16,533 bases of DNA, from positions 1 through 16,533 of the forward strand of contig JBARWC010000005.1 of assembly GCA_049646585.1 (NCBI GenBank), read 5' to 3'. A model generated the notes under the pieces. It searched no databases, was not told where the DNA came from, and saw only the letters and a list, made by a program, of their open reading frames with translations. Position numbers and translations under genes: made by a program. Origin of the DNA: G025836975 sp049646585. Lineage in GTDB: Bacteria > Pseudomonadota > Gammaproteobacteria > Burkholderiales > Burkholderiaceae_B. Below are positions 6,587 through 14,229 of the stretch, one piece after another. The number at the start of each line of letters is the position of its first letter. The stretch's first letter is position 1.

Positions 6587-6655
6587 AAGAATGGTTCCTG
6601 TTCAGCTTGTTTCCGTACCTCAGGCTTATGGGGTCGTTTTTGGTCGCGCCGGGAA

Positions 6656-7366
6656 CTACCGCAAGGCTTGCAATAATACTTGCACCGCGCCGGCGCCGCC
6701 ATCCTGCTCCGAACATTCAACGTAGGCGATGACGCCGGCTATCTGGGTCAGCCAGCGGCGGATGGTCTGTTTCAGCACGGGTTCGCCGTCTTTTGATCCA
6801 TAGCCCTTGCCATGGACGATGCGTACGCAGCGGATTTCGTGCGCCATGCAGGATTCCAGGAAGCGGTCCAGCCGCTCGCGTCCTTGCTCCAGCGTGCTTC
6901 CGTGCAGATCCAGGCTGGCGCCTATGGGCCACTTGCCTCGTTTCAGGCTCTTGATCAGGTCGGGGCCGTGGCCCGGGCGCAGGTAGCGGGAATCGTCGCC
7001 CTCTGTGGTGGCCGGGCTGTAGTGGTCCGAGGTCCGGGGAAGCCGGACGGGCTCCAGGCCCACGGCGCGTTCGCGCCGCTGGCGGAAGATCTCGCCGGCG
7101 GCGGAATCCCTGGGCGCCGGCAGGATGATGCGCCGGGCATCCTTGATGGGCTGGACCGTTTTCATTGCGCGCCGAAACAGCAGGGCGTCTTCGCGGCTGA
7201 GCACCGCTTCGGCGGCTTTGGCCGCCGCCGTCGGGTTCTTGGCCGGGCGGCGGGCGGTGTCGGCAGCGGCGGCTTCGGCCGCTTGGGCGGCGTCCTTGCG
7301 CAGGCGCTTCAGGTCGGCCAGCCCGTTGGCGGGCAGGCCTTTGCGCCCGCTTTTATTCGCCTGCAT
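6656..7366 (-). CDS. Smr/MutS2-domain protein (putative nuclease domain)
   Basis: A 236-residue protein. The C-terminal third is an Smr domain with both diagnostic motifs, LDLHGST (152-158) and IVHGKGYGS (183-191); this fold binds and often nicks branched DNA or cleaves RNA. The N-terminal part is low-complexity and charged, with an Ala-rich stretch around residues 24-56, and resembles stand-alone Smr proteins such as YdaL or SmrB. I chose the ATG at 7366. It overlaps the end of trxB by 14 bases, which suggests translational coupling; a second in-frame ATG at 7387 would overlap more and gives no better ribosome site. Stand-alone Smr proteins have been linked to ribosome-collision mRNA cleavage (SmrB) and to DNA repair; which applies here is unknown. 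Confidence 0.88.
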   Translation of the reverse strand: MQANKSGRKGLPANGLADLKRLRKDAAQAAEAAAADTARRPAKNPTAAAKAAEAVLSREDALLFRRAMKTVQPIKDARRIILPAPRDSAAGEIFRQRRERAVGLEPVRLPRTSDHYSPATTEGDDSRYLRPGHGPDLIKSLKRGKWPIGASLDLHGSTLEQGRERLDRFLESCMAHEIRCVRIVHGKGYGSKDGEPVLKQTIRRWLTQIAGVIAYVECSEQDGGAGAVQVLLQALR

Positions 7367-8312
7367 TCTCCAGCCAACGCTGTGCATCCAGGGCGGCCAT
7401 GCAGCCTGTTCCGGCGCTGGTGATGGCCTGGCGATAGACGTGGTCCTGGACGTCGCCGGCGGCGAACACGCCGGGAACCGAGGTCATGGTGGCCAGCCCG
7501 TTCAGGCCGCTGCGGGTGACGATGTAACCGTTGGCCATGTCCAGCTTGCCTTCGAAGATGGCGGTATTGGGCTTATGGCCGATGGCGATGAATACGCCCG
7601 TGACCGGCAGGTCTTCGGTGGTGTCGGTCTGAGTATTGCGCAGCCGGGCTCCGGTCACGCCGGATTGGTCGCCCAAAACCTCTTCCAACTGATAGAACAG
7701 CTTGAGCTTCATGTTCCCGTTGGCGACCTTGTCCATGAGTTTGTCGGTCAGGATGGGCTCGGAACGGAATTTGTCGCGGCGGTGAACCACGGTCACGCTG
7801 CGGCAGATATTGGACAGGTACAGGGCTTCCTCGACGGCCGTATTGCCCCCGCCGACCACGATGACGTCCTGGTTCTTGTAGAAAAAGCCGTCGCAGGTGG
7901 CGCAGCCCGATACGCCACGGCCCATGAATTCATACTCGCTGGGCAGGCCCAGGTATTGGGCGGACGCGCCCGTGGCGATGATGAGGGCGTCGCAGGTATA
8001 CAGGGCGCCGGTGTCGCCGGTAAGCGTGAAAGGGCGCTTGGACAGATCAACGCTGGCGATGTGATCGAAGACCATTTCCGTGTTGAAGCGTTCGGCATGC
8101 GCCTGGAAGCGCTGCATCAGATCGGGACCCTGCACTCCCTGGGCGTCGGCCGGCCAGTTGTCCACGTCGGTGGTGGTCATTAGCTGACCTCCTTGTTCCA
8201 GGCCCGTGACCAGTACGGGATTCAGGTTGGCGCGGGCGGCATAGACCGCGGCGCTGTAGCCGGCCGGGCCGGATCCCAGAATCAGTACTTTGGCGTGTTT
8301 TGGAGTCGTCAT
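7353..8312 (-). CDS. trxB: Thioredoxin-disulfide reductase
   Basis: A 319-residue flavoenzyme of normal TrxB length. It has the FAD-binding GSGPAGYSAAVYAARA (13-28), the redox motif CATC (137-140) with both cysteines, the NADPH-binding GGGNTAVEEA (154-163) and HRRDKFR (177-183), and the C-terminal FAD motif GVFAAGDVQD. It uses NADPH to reduce thioredoxin in the cytoplasm, supplying electrons to ribonucleotide reductase and disulfide repair. It is divergent from ftsK, with only 44 bases between the start codons, and its 3' end overlaps the Smr-domain gene. No strong ribosome site precedes the ATG. Product call is secure. Confidence 0.97.
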   Translation of the reverse strand: MTTPKHAKVLILGSGPAGYSAAVYAARANLNPVLVTGLEQGGQLMTTTDVDNWPADAQGVQGPDLMQRFQAHAERFNTEMVFDHIASVDLSKRPFTLTGDTGALYTCDALIIATGASAQYLGLPSEYEFMGRGVSGCATCDGFFYKNQDVIVVGGGNTAVEEALYLSNICRSVTVVHRRDKFRSEPILTDKLMDKVANGNMKLKLFYQLEEVLGDQSGVTGARLRNTQTDTTEDLPVTGVFIAIGHKPNTAIFEGKLDMANGYIVTRSGLNGLATMTSVPGVFAAGDVQDHVYRQAITSAGTGCMAALDAQRWLENAGE

Positions 8313-8344
8313 TGCAGAAAATCCGAAAAATATGAACAGCCAAT

Positions 8345-8350
8345 TATAAT
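8345..8350 (+). promoter_or_regulatory. Perfect -10 box directly before ftsK (possible leaderless start)
   Basis: TATAAT at 8345-8350 matches the -10 consensus exactly and ends six bases before the ftsK ATG at 8357, so initiation six to seven bases downstream would fall on or beside the A of the start codon. There is no good -35 box 16-18 bases upstream and no ribosome site before the ATG. The 44-base gap must also hold the trxB promoter on the other strand. Confidence 0.45.
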
Positions 8351-8356
8351 GAGTCC

Positions 8357-10711
8357 ATGGCTAGACTACCTGCTACATCTCCGCGCTCCTCCCGCAACGT
8401 GCGTAATGGCCCCTCTCCCTTGCAGTCAAGGCTGTCGGGGTTGCTGCGTGAAGCGCGCTGGATCGTATTCGCCGCCCTGGCGGCCTGGCTGGGCCTGGTG
8501 CTGGCCACCTGGGATCCGGCCGACCCGGCATGGTCGCATTCAGGGCATGCCGCCGCCATCATGAACAAGGGCGGCACGCTGGGCGCCTACATCGCCGACT
8601 TCCTTCTGTTTCTCTTCGGCTATTCCGCCTGGCTGTGGGTGGTGCTGCTGGCCCAGCGCGTCGCTCAGGGCTTTTATCGCCTGACCCGCCTGATCCTGCC
8701 CAACCGCGAAGAGCCGCTGCCGCGTGTGCGCTGGGAGGTCGGTATCGGCTTCTTTCTGCTATTTATCGGCATAATGGGTACCGAAGCCCTGCAATTGAAG
8801 CAATTTGGCGCAGACCTGCCGGCCGGCGCCGGTGGCCAGCTGGGCCAATTGCTGGCCGATATCATGTCGCTGACCATGGGCAGCACCGGCTGCACCTTGC
8901 TGCTGCTGGTCTTTGCTGCAGTGGGCGCCAGCCTGTTTTTCGGCTTTTCCTGGCTGCTGGTAGCCGAAAAAGTCGGCCTGGCCATTGAAAAATCCGTTCG
9001 CCGCGTGCTGGAGCTCAAGGCCGCCCGGGAAGATCGTCGGGTCGGGCAGGCCAAGCAAGCCGAACGCGAGGAAATCGTGGTCGCCAAACAGGAACTACTG
9101 GTACACGAACAGCCGGTGCGCATCGAGCCGGCCATCACCCTGGTGCCCAAATCCGAGCGCGTCGAGAAAGAAAAGCAGAAAACCCTGTTCACCGCGCCGA
9201 TCGAGCCGGGCGGGTCGGGCGACCTGCCCGCCGTAAGCCTGCTGGACATGCCGTCCGAGCAGACCGAGACGGTATCGCCGGAAACCATCGAATACACCTC
9301 GCGCCTTATCGAGAAGAAGCTGTCCGATTTCGGCGTCAAGGCCGTTGTCGTGGCCGCCCAGGCCGGGCCCGTCATCACCCGCTACGAAATCGAGCCGGCC
9401 ACCGGCGTCAAGGGCAGCCAGATCGTCAATCTGGCCAAGGACCTGGCGCGCGCCCTCAGCCTGGTCAGCATCCGCGTGGTCGAAACCATACCCGGCAAGA
9501 ACCTGATGGGCCTTGAGCTGCCCAATCCGAAGCGGCAGATGGTCAAGCTGTCCGAGATCATCGGCTCGCAAACCTACCACGCCAGCGCTTCACTGCTGAC
9601 CATGGCGCTGGGCAAGGACATCGCGGGCAACCCGGTCGTGGCCGATCTGGCCAAGATGCCCCACCTGCTGGTGGCTGGCACGACCGGCTCGGGCAAGTCC
9701 GTGGGCATCAACGCCATGATACTGTCCTTGCTGTACAAGGCGGACGCCAGCCAGGTCAGGCTGATCCTGATCGATCCCAAGATGCTTGAAATGAGCGTCT
9801 ACGAGGGCATCCCCCACTTGCTGGCGCCGGTGGTCACCGACATGCGCCATGCCGCCAATGCCTTGAACTGGTGCGTGGGCGAAATGGAAAAGCGCTACCG
9901 CCTGATGAGCAAGATGGGGGTGCGCAACCTGGCCGGCTACAACACCAAGATACGCGACGCCATCAAGCGCGAAGAGCCCATTCCCAATCCGTTCTCGCTG
10001 ACGCCCGACGCCCCCGAGCCCCTGTCCACCCTGCCCATGATCGTGGTGGTCATCGACGAGCTGGCCGACCTTATGATGGTGGTGGGCAAGAAGATCGAAG
10101 AGCTCATCGCCCGCCTGGCCCAGAAGGCCCGTGCGGCCGGCATCCATCTTATTCTTGCCACCCAGCGCCCCAGCGTGGACGTCATCACCGGCTTGATCAA
10201 GGCGAATATTCCCACCCGCATCGCCTTCCAGGTGTCTTCCAAGATCGATTCGCGAACCATACTCGATCAGATGGGCGCCGAAACGCTGCTGGGGCAGGGC
10301 GACATGCTGTATCTGCCGCCGGGTACCGGCCTTCCGGCCCGGGTTCACGGCGCGTTCGTGCATGACGATGAAGTGCACCGCGTCGTGGAAGCCCTGAAAG
10401 AGCAGGGCGAGCCCAATTACATCGAAGGTCTGCTGGAAGGCGCCCTGGAAGGCGAGACCGGCGACGGCGTGGGCGGGGTCACCGGCTTTGCCGATGCCGA
10501 GTCCGATCCCTTGTACGACCAGGCCGTGGCGGTCGTCCTGAAAAACCGGCGGGCGTCGATCTCGTCGGTGCAGCGCAATCTTCGCATAGGCTACAACCGA
10601 GCGGCCCGCCTGCTTGAGCAGATGGAACAAGCCGGGCTGGTCTCCGCCATGCAGTCCAATGGCAATCGTGAAATCCTGGTACCGGCGGGGAATGCCTCCA
10701 ATGAAGATTAA
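8357..10711 (+). CDS. ftsK: DNA translocase FtsK
   Basis: A 784-residue protein. Four hydrophobic segments (about 34-51, 76-99, 126-141 and 176-203) anchor it at the division septum. A short charged linker (about 205-300) is much briefer than in E. coli FtsK, so total length is far below the 1329 residues there but fits other betaproteobacteria. The motor has Walker A GTTGSGKS (441-448) and Walker B VVVIDELADL with D567 and E568. The gamma winged-helix domain from about 715 (SDPLYDQAV to the IGYNRAARLLEQME segment) reads KOPS sites. FtsK pumps chromosome ends towards the septum and activates XerCD at dif. Translation from 8357 gives the usual N-terminus; a GTG at 8399 is an alternative without a better ribosome site. 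The 3' end overlaps lolA by 11 bases. Confidence 0.97.
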   Translation: MARLPATSPRSSRNVRNGPSPLQSRLSGLLREARWIVFAALAAWLGLVLATWDPADPAWSHSGHAAAIMNKGGTLGAYIADFLLFLFGYSAWLWVVLLAQRVAQGFYRLTRLILPNREEPLPRVRWEVGIGFFLLFIGIMGTEALQLKQFGADLPAGAGGQLGQLLADIMSLTMGSTGCTLLLLVFAAVGASLFFGFSWLLVAEKVGLAIEKSVRRVLELKAAREDRRVGQAKQAEREEIVVAKQELLVHEQPVRIEPAITLVPKSERVEKEKQKTLFTAPIEPGGSGDLPAVSLLDMPSEQTETVSPETIEYTSRLIEKKLSDFGVKAVVVAAQAGPVITRYEIEPATGVKGSQIVNLAKDLARALSLVSIRVVETIPGKNLMGLELPNPKRQMVKLSEIIGSQTYHASASLLTMALGKDIAGNPVVADLAKMPHLLVAGTTGSGKSVGINAMILSLLYKADASQVRLILIDPKMLEMSVYEGIPHLLAPVVTDMRHAANALNWCVGEMEKRYRLMSKMGVRNLAGYNTKIRDAIKREEPIPNPFSLTPDAPEPLSTLPMIVVVIDELADLMMVVGKKIEELIARLAQKARAAGIHLILATQRPSVDVITGLIKANIPTRIAFQVSSKIDSRTILDQMGAETLLGQGDMLYLPPGTGLPARVHGAFVHDDEVHRVVEALKEQGEPNYIEGLLEGALEGETGDGVGGVTGFADAESDPLYDQAVAVVLKNRRASISSVQRNLRIGYNRAARLLEQMEQAGLVSAMQSNGNREILVPAGNASNED

Positions 10712-11324
10712 ACACATCGTGGCGGCCCTGTGCATGGCCGCCAGCCCCATGCTGGCTTGGTCCGCCGATGCGGCCGAGCAATTGCGCAAGTTCATCGCCG
10801 AGGTTCCGTCGGCGACGGGGCAGTTCAGCCAGCAGCGCGTGGACGGCCAGGCCCAGGGCAAGGCCCCCCAGACGGGTGAATTCTCTTTTTTGCGGCCGGG
10901 CAAGTTCCGGTGGGCGGTCAAGAAGCCCTATGAACAACTCATCGTGTCCGATGGCAAACAGGTCTATCAGTACGATCCCGACCTGGCCCAGGTCAGCGTG
11001 CGCGGGGTGGACAAATCCCTGGGGGCATCGCCGGCGGCCATTCTGTTCGGTTCGGGCTCGCTGGAGCAGGCCTTCGACATCTCCGCCTTGCCCGCCAAGG
11101 ATGGCCTGGACTGGCTGCGCGCCAAGCCGCGCGGCGCCGACGCCGGATTCACGCATGTGGATATCGGATTCCGGGGCGGCTTGCCCGCTCGCCTTGAGCT
11201 TTTGGATTCCTTCGGCCAGACAACCCGCATCGACCTTAGCCGCATCGTGACCAATCCCAAGCTGGGCGCGGGTGAATTCAGCTTCACACCGCCCGCCGGC
11301 GTGGACGTCGTCAAAATGCAGTAG
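10701..11324 (+). CDS. lolA: Outer-membrane lipoprotein carrier protein LolA
   Basis: A 207-residue periplasmic chaperone that carries lipoproteins from LolCDE in the inner membrane to LolB in the outer membrane. Residues 1-24 are a signal peptide (MKIKHIVAALCMAASPMLAW then SADA) with likely cleavage before AEQL. The mature part has the LolA pattern: GQFSQQR, the FSFLRPGKFRW block, YEQLIVSDGKQVYQYDPDL and a closing FTPPAGVDVVK. The ATG at 10701 is preceded by GGGGA about ten bases away. It lies inside the end of ftsK (11-base overlap), so the two are probably translationally coupled. The in-frame ATG at 10692 would put that purine run too close. rarA begins eight bases after the stop codon. 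Confidence 0.95.
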   Translation: MKIKHIVAALCMAASPMLAWSADAAEQLRKFIAEVPSATGQFSQQRVDGQAQGKAPQTGEFSFLRPGKFRWAVKKPYEQLIVSDGKQVYQYDPDLAQVSVRGVDKSLGASPAAILFGSGSLEQAFDISALPAKDGLDWLRAKPRGADAGFTHVDIGFRGGLPARLELLDSFGQTTRIDLSRIVTNPKLGAGEFSFTPPAGVDVVKMQ

Positions 11325-11332
11325 GGGCCTGT

Positions 11333-12763
11333 ATGGCAAGCTCCCACGATTTATTCGGACCCGCCGGCGCGTCCGCCCACGCCCCCCTGGCGGAGCGCAT
11401 GCGCCCCCGGACCCTGGACGAGGTGGTCGGCCAGTCGCATCTGCTGGGGCCGGGCAAGCCCTTGCGCGTGGCTTTCCAGTCCGGCCGCCCGCATTCCATG
11501 ATTTTCTGGGGGCCGCCCGGCGTCGGCAAAACCACGCTGGCGCGCCTCATGGCCGATGGTTTCGACGCCCAGTTCCTGGCTATTTCAGCCGTCCTGGGCG
11601 GCGTCAAGGACATACGCGAAGCCGTGGTTGCCGCCCAGGTCGCACAGGGGCAGGGCAGGCGCACCATTCTTTTCGTCGACGAGGTGCACCGCTTCAACAA
11701 GGCGCAGCAGGATGCTTTTCTGCCCTATGTGGAGAGCGGACTGTTCACCTTCATCGGGGCCACCACCGAGAACCCTTCCTTCGAAGTCAATTCGGCCCTG
11801 CTGTCCCGGGCGCGCGTCTACGTGCTGGAATCCCTGTCGGTCGAAGAACTGCAGGAGCTCATCGACCGCGCCATCGTCGTGCTGAACCGGGATGCTCCCG
11901 AGGCAGCGGTGGGAGGCGCTGCGGGAATGATTGCTGGCCGAGACGGTGGCTCTGGCGATGACGAGGGCGACACGCCCGCCGGCGGCGCAAGCCGGGAATC
12001 CGCCCTGGATTTCGACCCCGCCGCTCGCGAGCAACTGGCACGCTGGGCCGACGGCGATGCGCGGCGCGTCATCAATGCCATGGAAGTCGTGGCCGAGTCC
12101 GCGCGCGGCGCGGGCGTGACCCGGATAGACAGCGCCTGGCTGGAGACCTCGCTATCCCAGAACCTGCGCCGCTTCGACAAAGGCGGCGACGCCTTCTACG
12201 ACCAGATCAGCGCCCTGCACAAGTCGGTTCGCGGTTCCGACCCCGATGCCTCCCTGTACTGGTTCGCCCGCATGTTGGACGGCGGGGCGGACCCGCGCTA
12301 CCTGGCGCGGCGCATCGTGCGCATGGCCGTCGAGGACATCGGACTGGCCGACCCGCGCGCCACGGAACTGGCCTTGAACGGCGCCGACATCTACGAGCGC
12401 CTGGGTTCGCCGGAGGGCGAGCTGGCGCTGGCGCAGGCCGTGGTGTATATGGCCTGCGCGGCAAAGTCCAATGCGGTGTACAGCGCCTACAAAATGGCCA
12501 GGCGCTTTGCCGAAGAACACGGCAGCGCGCCGGTGCCCATCCATTTGCGCAATGCACCCACCAAACTCATGAAAGAGCTTGGTCATGGCCGCGCCTACCG
12601 TTATGCGCACGACGAGCCGCAGGGCTACGCCGCAGGCGAGAATTATTTTCCCGATGGCCTGCGCGCCAGTTTCTACAAGCCTACCGATCGCGGGCTAGAA
12701 GGTAAAATCTCAGAAAAGCTGGCCTACCTTCGGCAGCTAGACAAACAAAGCAAGTCCGGCTAG
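11333..12763 (+). CDS. rarA: Replication-associated recombination protein A (AAA+ ATPase, MgsA/RarA)
   Basis: A 476-residue AAA+ protein of the clamp-loader-like RarA/MgsA/WRNIP1 family, acting at stalled replication forks. Landmarks: RPRTLDEVVGQ (24-34), Walker A GPPGVGKT (60-67), Walker B FVDEVHRFNK (114-123), sensor-1 region GATTEN (142-147), arginine-finger LLSRAR (156-161) and sensor-2 GDARRVIN (241-248). The C-terminal half (from about 270) with SVRGSDPDASLYWFARML and the HLRNAPTKLMKELGHG block is the tetramerisation domain. Odd: about 30 residues rich in Gly, Asp, Ala and Glu (188-225) are inserted after the helix ending in LNRD. This makes the protein longer than E. coli RarA (447 residues). 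AGGGG precedes the ATG by four to eight bases. The stop codon lies inside a terminator-like hairpin. Confidence 0.95.
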   Translation: MASSHDLFGPAGASAHAPLAERMRPRTLDEVVGQSHLLGPGKPLRVAFQSGRPHSMIFWGPPGVGKTTLARLMADGFDAQFLAISAVLGGVKDIREAVVAAQVAQGQGRRTILFVDEVHRFNKAQQDAFLPYVESGLFTFIGATTENPSFEVNSALLSRARVYVLESLSVEELQELIDRAIVVLNRDAPEAAVGGAAGMIAGRDGGSGDDEGDTPAGGASRESALDFDPAAREQLARWADGDARRVINAMEVVAESARGAGVTRIDSAWLETSLSQNLRRFDKGGDAFYDQISALHKSVRGSDPDASLYWFARMLDGGADPRYLARRIVRMAVEDIGLADPRATELALNGADIYERLGSPEGELALAQAVVYMACAAKSNAVYSAYKMARRFAEEHGSAPVPIHLRNAPTKLMKELGHGRAYRYAHDEPQGYAAGENYFPDGLRASFYKPTDRGLEGKISEKLAYLRQLDKQSKSG

Positions 12764-12797
12764 CCGCCAGTGCTAGCCCGGTATTTTTCAATTTTTT
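12756..12797 (+). terminator. Terminator-like hairpin overlapping the rarA stop codon, before serS
   Basis: GGCTAGC (12758-12764) pairs with GCTAGCC (12772-12778) around a seven-base loop, and two more outer pairs form if C12779 bulges. TATTTTTCAATTTTTTT follows. The rarA TAG (12761-12763) sits within the 5' arm, so ribosomes finishing rarA would cover it. This may partly terminate the ftsK-lolA-rarA transcript or act as an attenuator ahead of serS. Confidence 0.55.
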
Positions 12798-12809
12798 TCT
12801 TGGTTGATT

Positions 12810-14162
12810 ATGTTAGATCCCAATCAGTTGCGCAAAGACCTGCCCACCGTCGTCAAGGCCCTGCAGCTTCGCGGCATGGCCTTCGACACCGACCGCTTCA
12901 ATCAACTGGAAGCCCGGCGCAAGTCGGTGCAAGTGGAAACCGAGGCTTTGCAGGCGCGGCGCAATGCGGTGTCCAAGCTGATCGGGCAACTGAAATCCAA
13001 GGGCGAGGACGCCAGCAAGGAAATGGCCGAGTCGCAGCAGATCCCGGCCCGCCTGAAAGAGCTTGAGCAAGACCTGGCCGACGTCCAGGGCGAATTGAAC
13101 GCATGGCTGATGACGATTCCCAATCTGCCGCATGAAAGCGTGCCGGCGGGCAAGGACAGCGACGACAACGTCGAGGTGCGCCGCTGGCTGCCGCCGGGCA
13201 TGGCCGTCAATGCCGAAGGCAATCCCGCGCCTTTCTCCTTCGAAGCCAAAGACCACGTGGCACTGGGCGAACCCATGGGGCTGGATTTTGACACGGCGCG
13301 CAAGCTGTCGGGGGCCCGCTTCATGATGCTGCGCGGGTCCATTGCCCGCCTGCACCGCGCGCTGGCCCAGTTCATGCTGGACCTGCAAACCACCGAGCAT
13401 GGCTATCAGGAATGCTACACGCCCTACATCGTCAACAGCTCCACGCTGTTCGGCACCGGGCAACTGCCCAAGTTCAAGGACGATATGTTCTGGGTGACCA
13501 AGGGCGGGCAGGACGACGATCACGACGAGCACGGCAATGCCATCGCCCGCGAAGACCTGTATTTGATCTCCACCTCTGAAATCACCCTGGCGGGCTCGGT
13601 GCGCGACACCATCGTTGCACAGGACGAGCTGCCGCTCAAGCTGACGGCGCACACGCCTTGCTTCCGCTCCGAGGCCGGCAGCGGCGGGCGCGATACCCGC
13701 GGGATGATACGCCAGCACCAGTTCGACAAAGTCGAAATGGTGCAGATCGTGCATCCGGAAACCTCCTACCAGGTGCTGGAAGACATGGTGGGGCATGCCG
13801 AAACGGTGTTGCAACGCCTGGGAGTAGCCTACCGGGTCGTGCTGCTATGCGGGGGCGACATGGGCTTCGGCTCGGCCAAGACCTACGATATCGAAGTCTG
13901 GCTGCCGGCCCAGAACACCTGGCGCGAAATTTCCTCGATATCCAACTGCGAAGCCTTCCAGGCGCGCCGCATGCAGGCCCGCTATCGGCCGGAAAAAGGC
14001 AAGCCCGAATACCTGCACACCCTGAACGGTTCGGGCCTGGCCGTGGGCCGGGCGTTGGTCGCGGTGCTGGAAAATTATCAGCAGGAAGATGGCAGCGTCG
14101 TCGTCCCCGAAGTGCTGCGCCCCTATATGGCCGGTCAGGAACGCCTGGCGGCCAAGGCCTGA
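12810..14162 (+). CDS. serS: Seryl-tRNA synthetase
   Basis: A 450-residue class II aminoacyl-tRNA synthetase that charges tRNA-Ser (and tRNA-Sec where present). Residues 1 to about 110 form the long antiparallel coiled-coil arm that grips the tRNA-Ser variable arm. The catalytic core has the serine-binding TSE motif (255-257), motif 2 CFRSEAG (284-290) with R286 and E288, RGMIRQHQFDKVEM, and motif 3 NGSGLAVGRAL (406-416) with R414. The ATG at 12810 gives the standard MLDPNQLRKDL start; an upstream in-frame TTG at 12804 is not convincing. No purine-rich ribosome site is visible: the preceding bases are a T-rich run after the hairpin at 12756-12797. A substrate tRNA-Ser gene lies about 1.3 kb downstream. 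Two tandem hairpins terminate the gene. Confidence 0.97.
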   Translation: MLDPNQLRKDLPTVVKALQLRGMAFDTDRFNQLEARRKSVQVETEALQARRNAVSKLIGQLKSKGEDASKEMAESQQIPARLKELEQDLADVQGELNAWLMTIPNLPHESVPAGKDSDDNVEVRRWLPPGMAVNAEGNPAPFSFEAKDHVALGEPMGLDFDTARKLSGARFMMLRGSIARLHRALAQFMLDLQTTEHGYQECYTPYIVNSSTLFGTGQLPKFKDDMFWVTKGGQDDDHDEHGNAIAREDLYLISTSEITLAGSVRDTIVAQDELPLKLTAHTPCFRSEAGSGGRDTRGMIRQHQFDKVEMVQIVHPETSYQVLEDMVGHAETVLQRLGVAYRVVLLCGGDMGFGSAKTYDIEVWLPAQNTWREISSISNCEAFQARRMQARYRPEKGKPEYLHTLNGSGLAVGRALVAVLENYQQEDGSVVVPEVLRPYMAGQERLAAKA

Positions 14163-14165
14163 CGC

Positions 14166-14192
14166 AAAAAAGCCCGCTTGGCGGGCTTTTTT
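14166..14192. terminator. Rho-independent terminator after serS (first of two)
   Basis: AAAAAAGCCCGC (14166-14177) pairs perfectly with GCGGGCTTTTTT (14181-14192) around the loop TTG. A and T runs flank both sides, so it works in both directions. It starts four bases after the serS stop codon. Confidence 0.92.
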
Positions 14193-14197
14193 CATGC

Positions 14198-14219
14198 ACG
14201 GCCCCTAAGGGGCCGTTTT
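14198..14219. terminator. Second tandem terminator hairpin after serS
   Basis: ACGGCCCC (14198-14205) pairs with GGGGCCGT (14209-14216) around the loop TAA and is followed by TTT. It lies five bases after the first terminator and 10 bases before the stop of the opposing small gene, so it probably backs up the first hairpin and helps insulate the convergent genes. Confidence 0.65.
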
Positions 14220-14229
14220 GCTGACTGGA

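Noticed and set aside
6587..6655. Guanidine riboswitch (mini-ykkC or type III) upstream of the SMR gene
   Set aside because: I looked for paired ACGR-loop hairpins and found none, and the protein resembles the drug-exporter EmrE branch rather than the guanidinium exporters.
10029..10299. KOPS-like octamers inside ftsK (GGGCAGGG at 10292-10299, its complement CCCTGCCC at 10029-10036)
   Set aside because: They occur in both orientations in a GC-rich gene, so a single window gives no evidence of strand bias or function.
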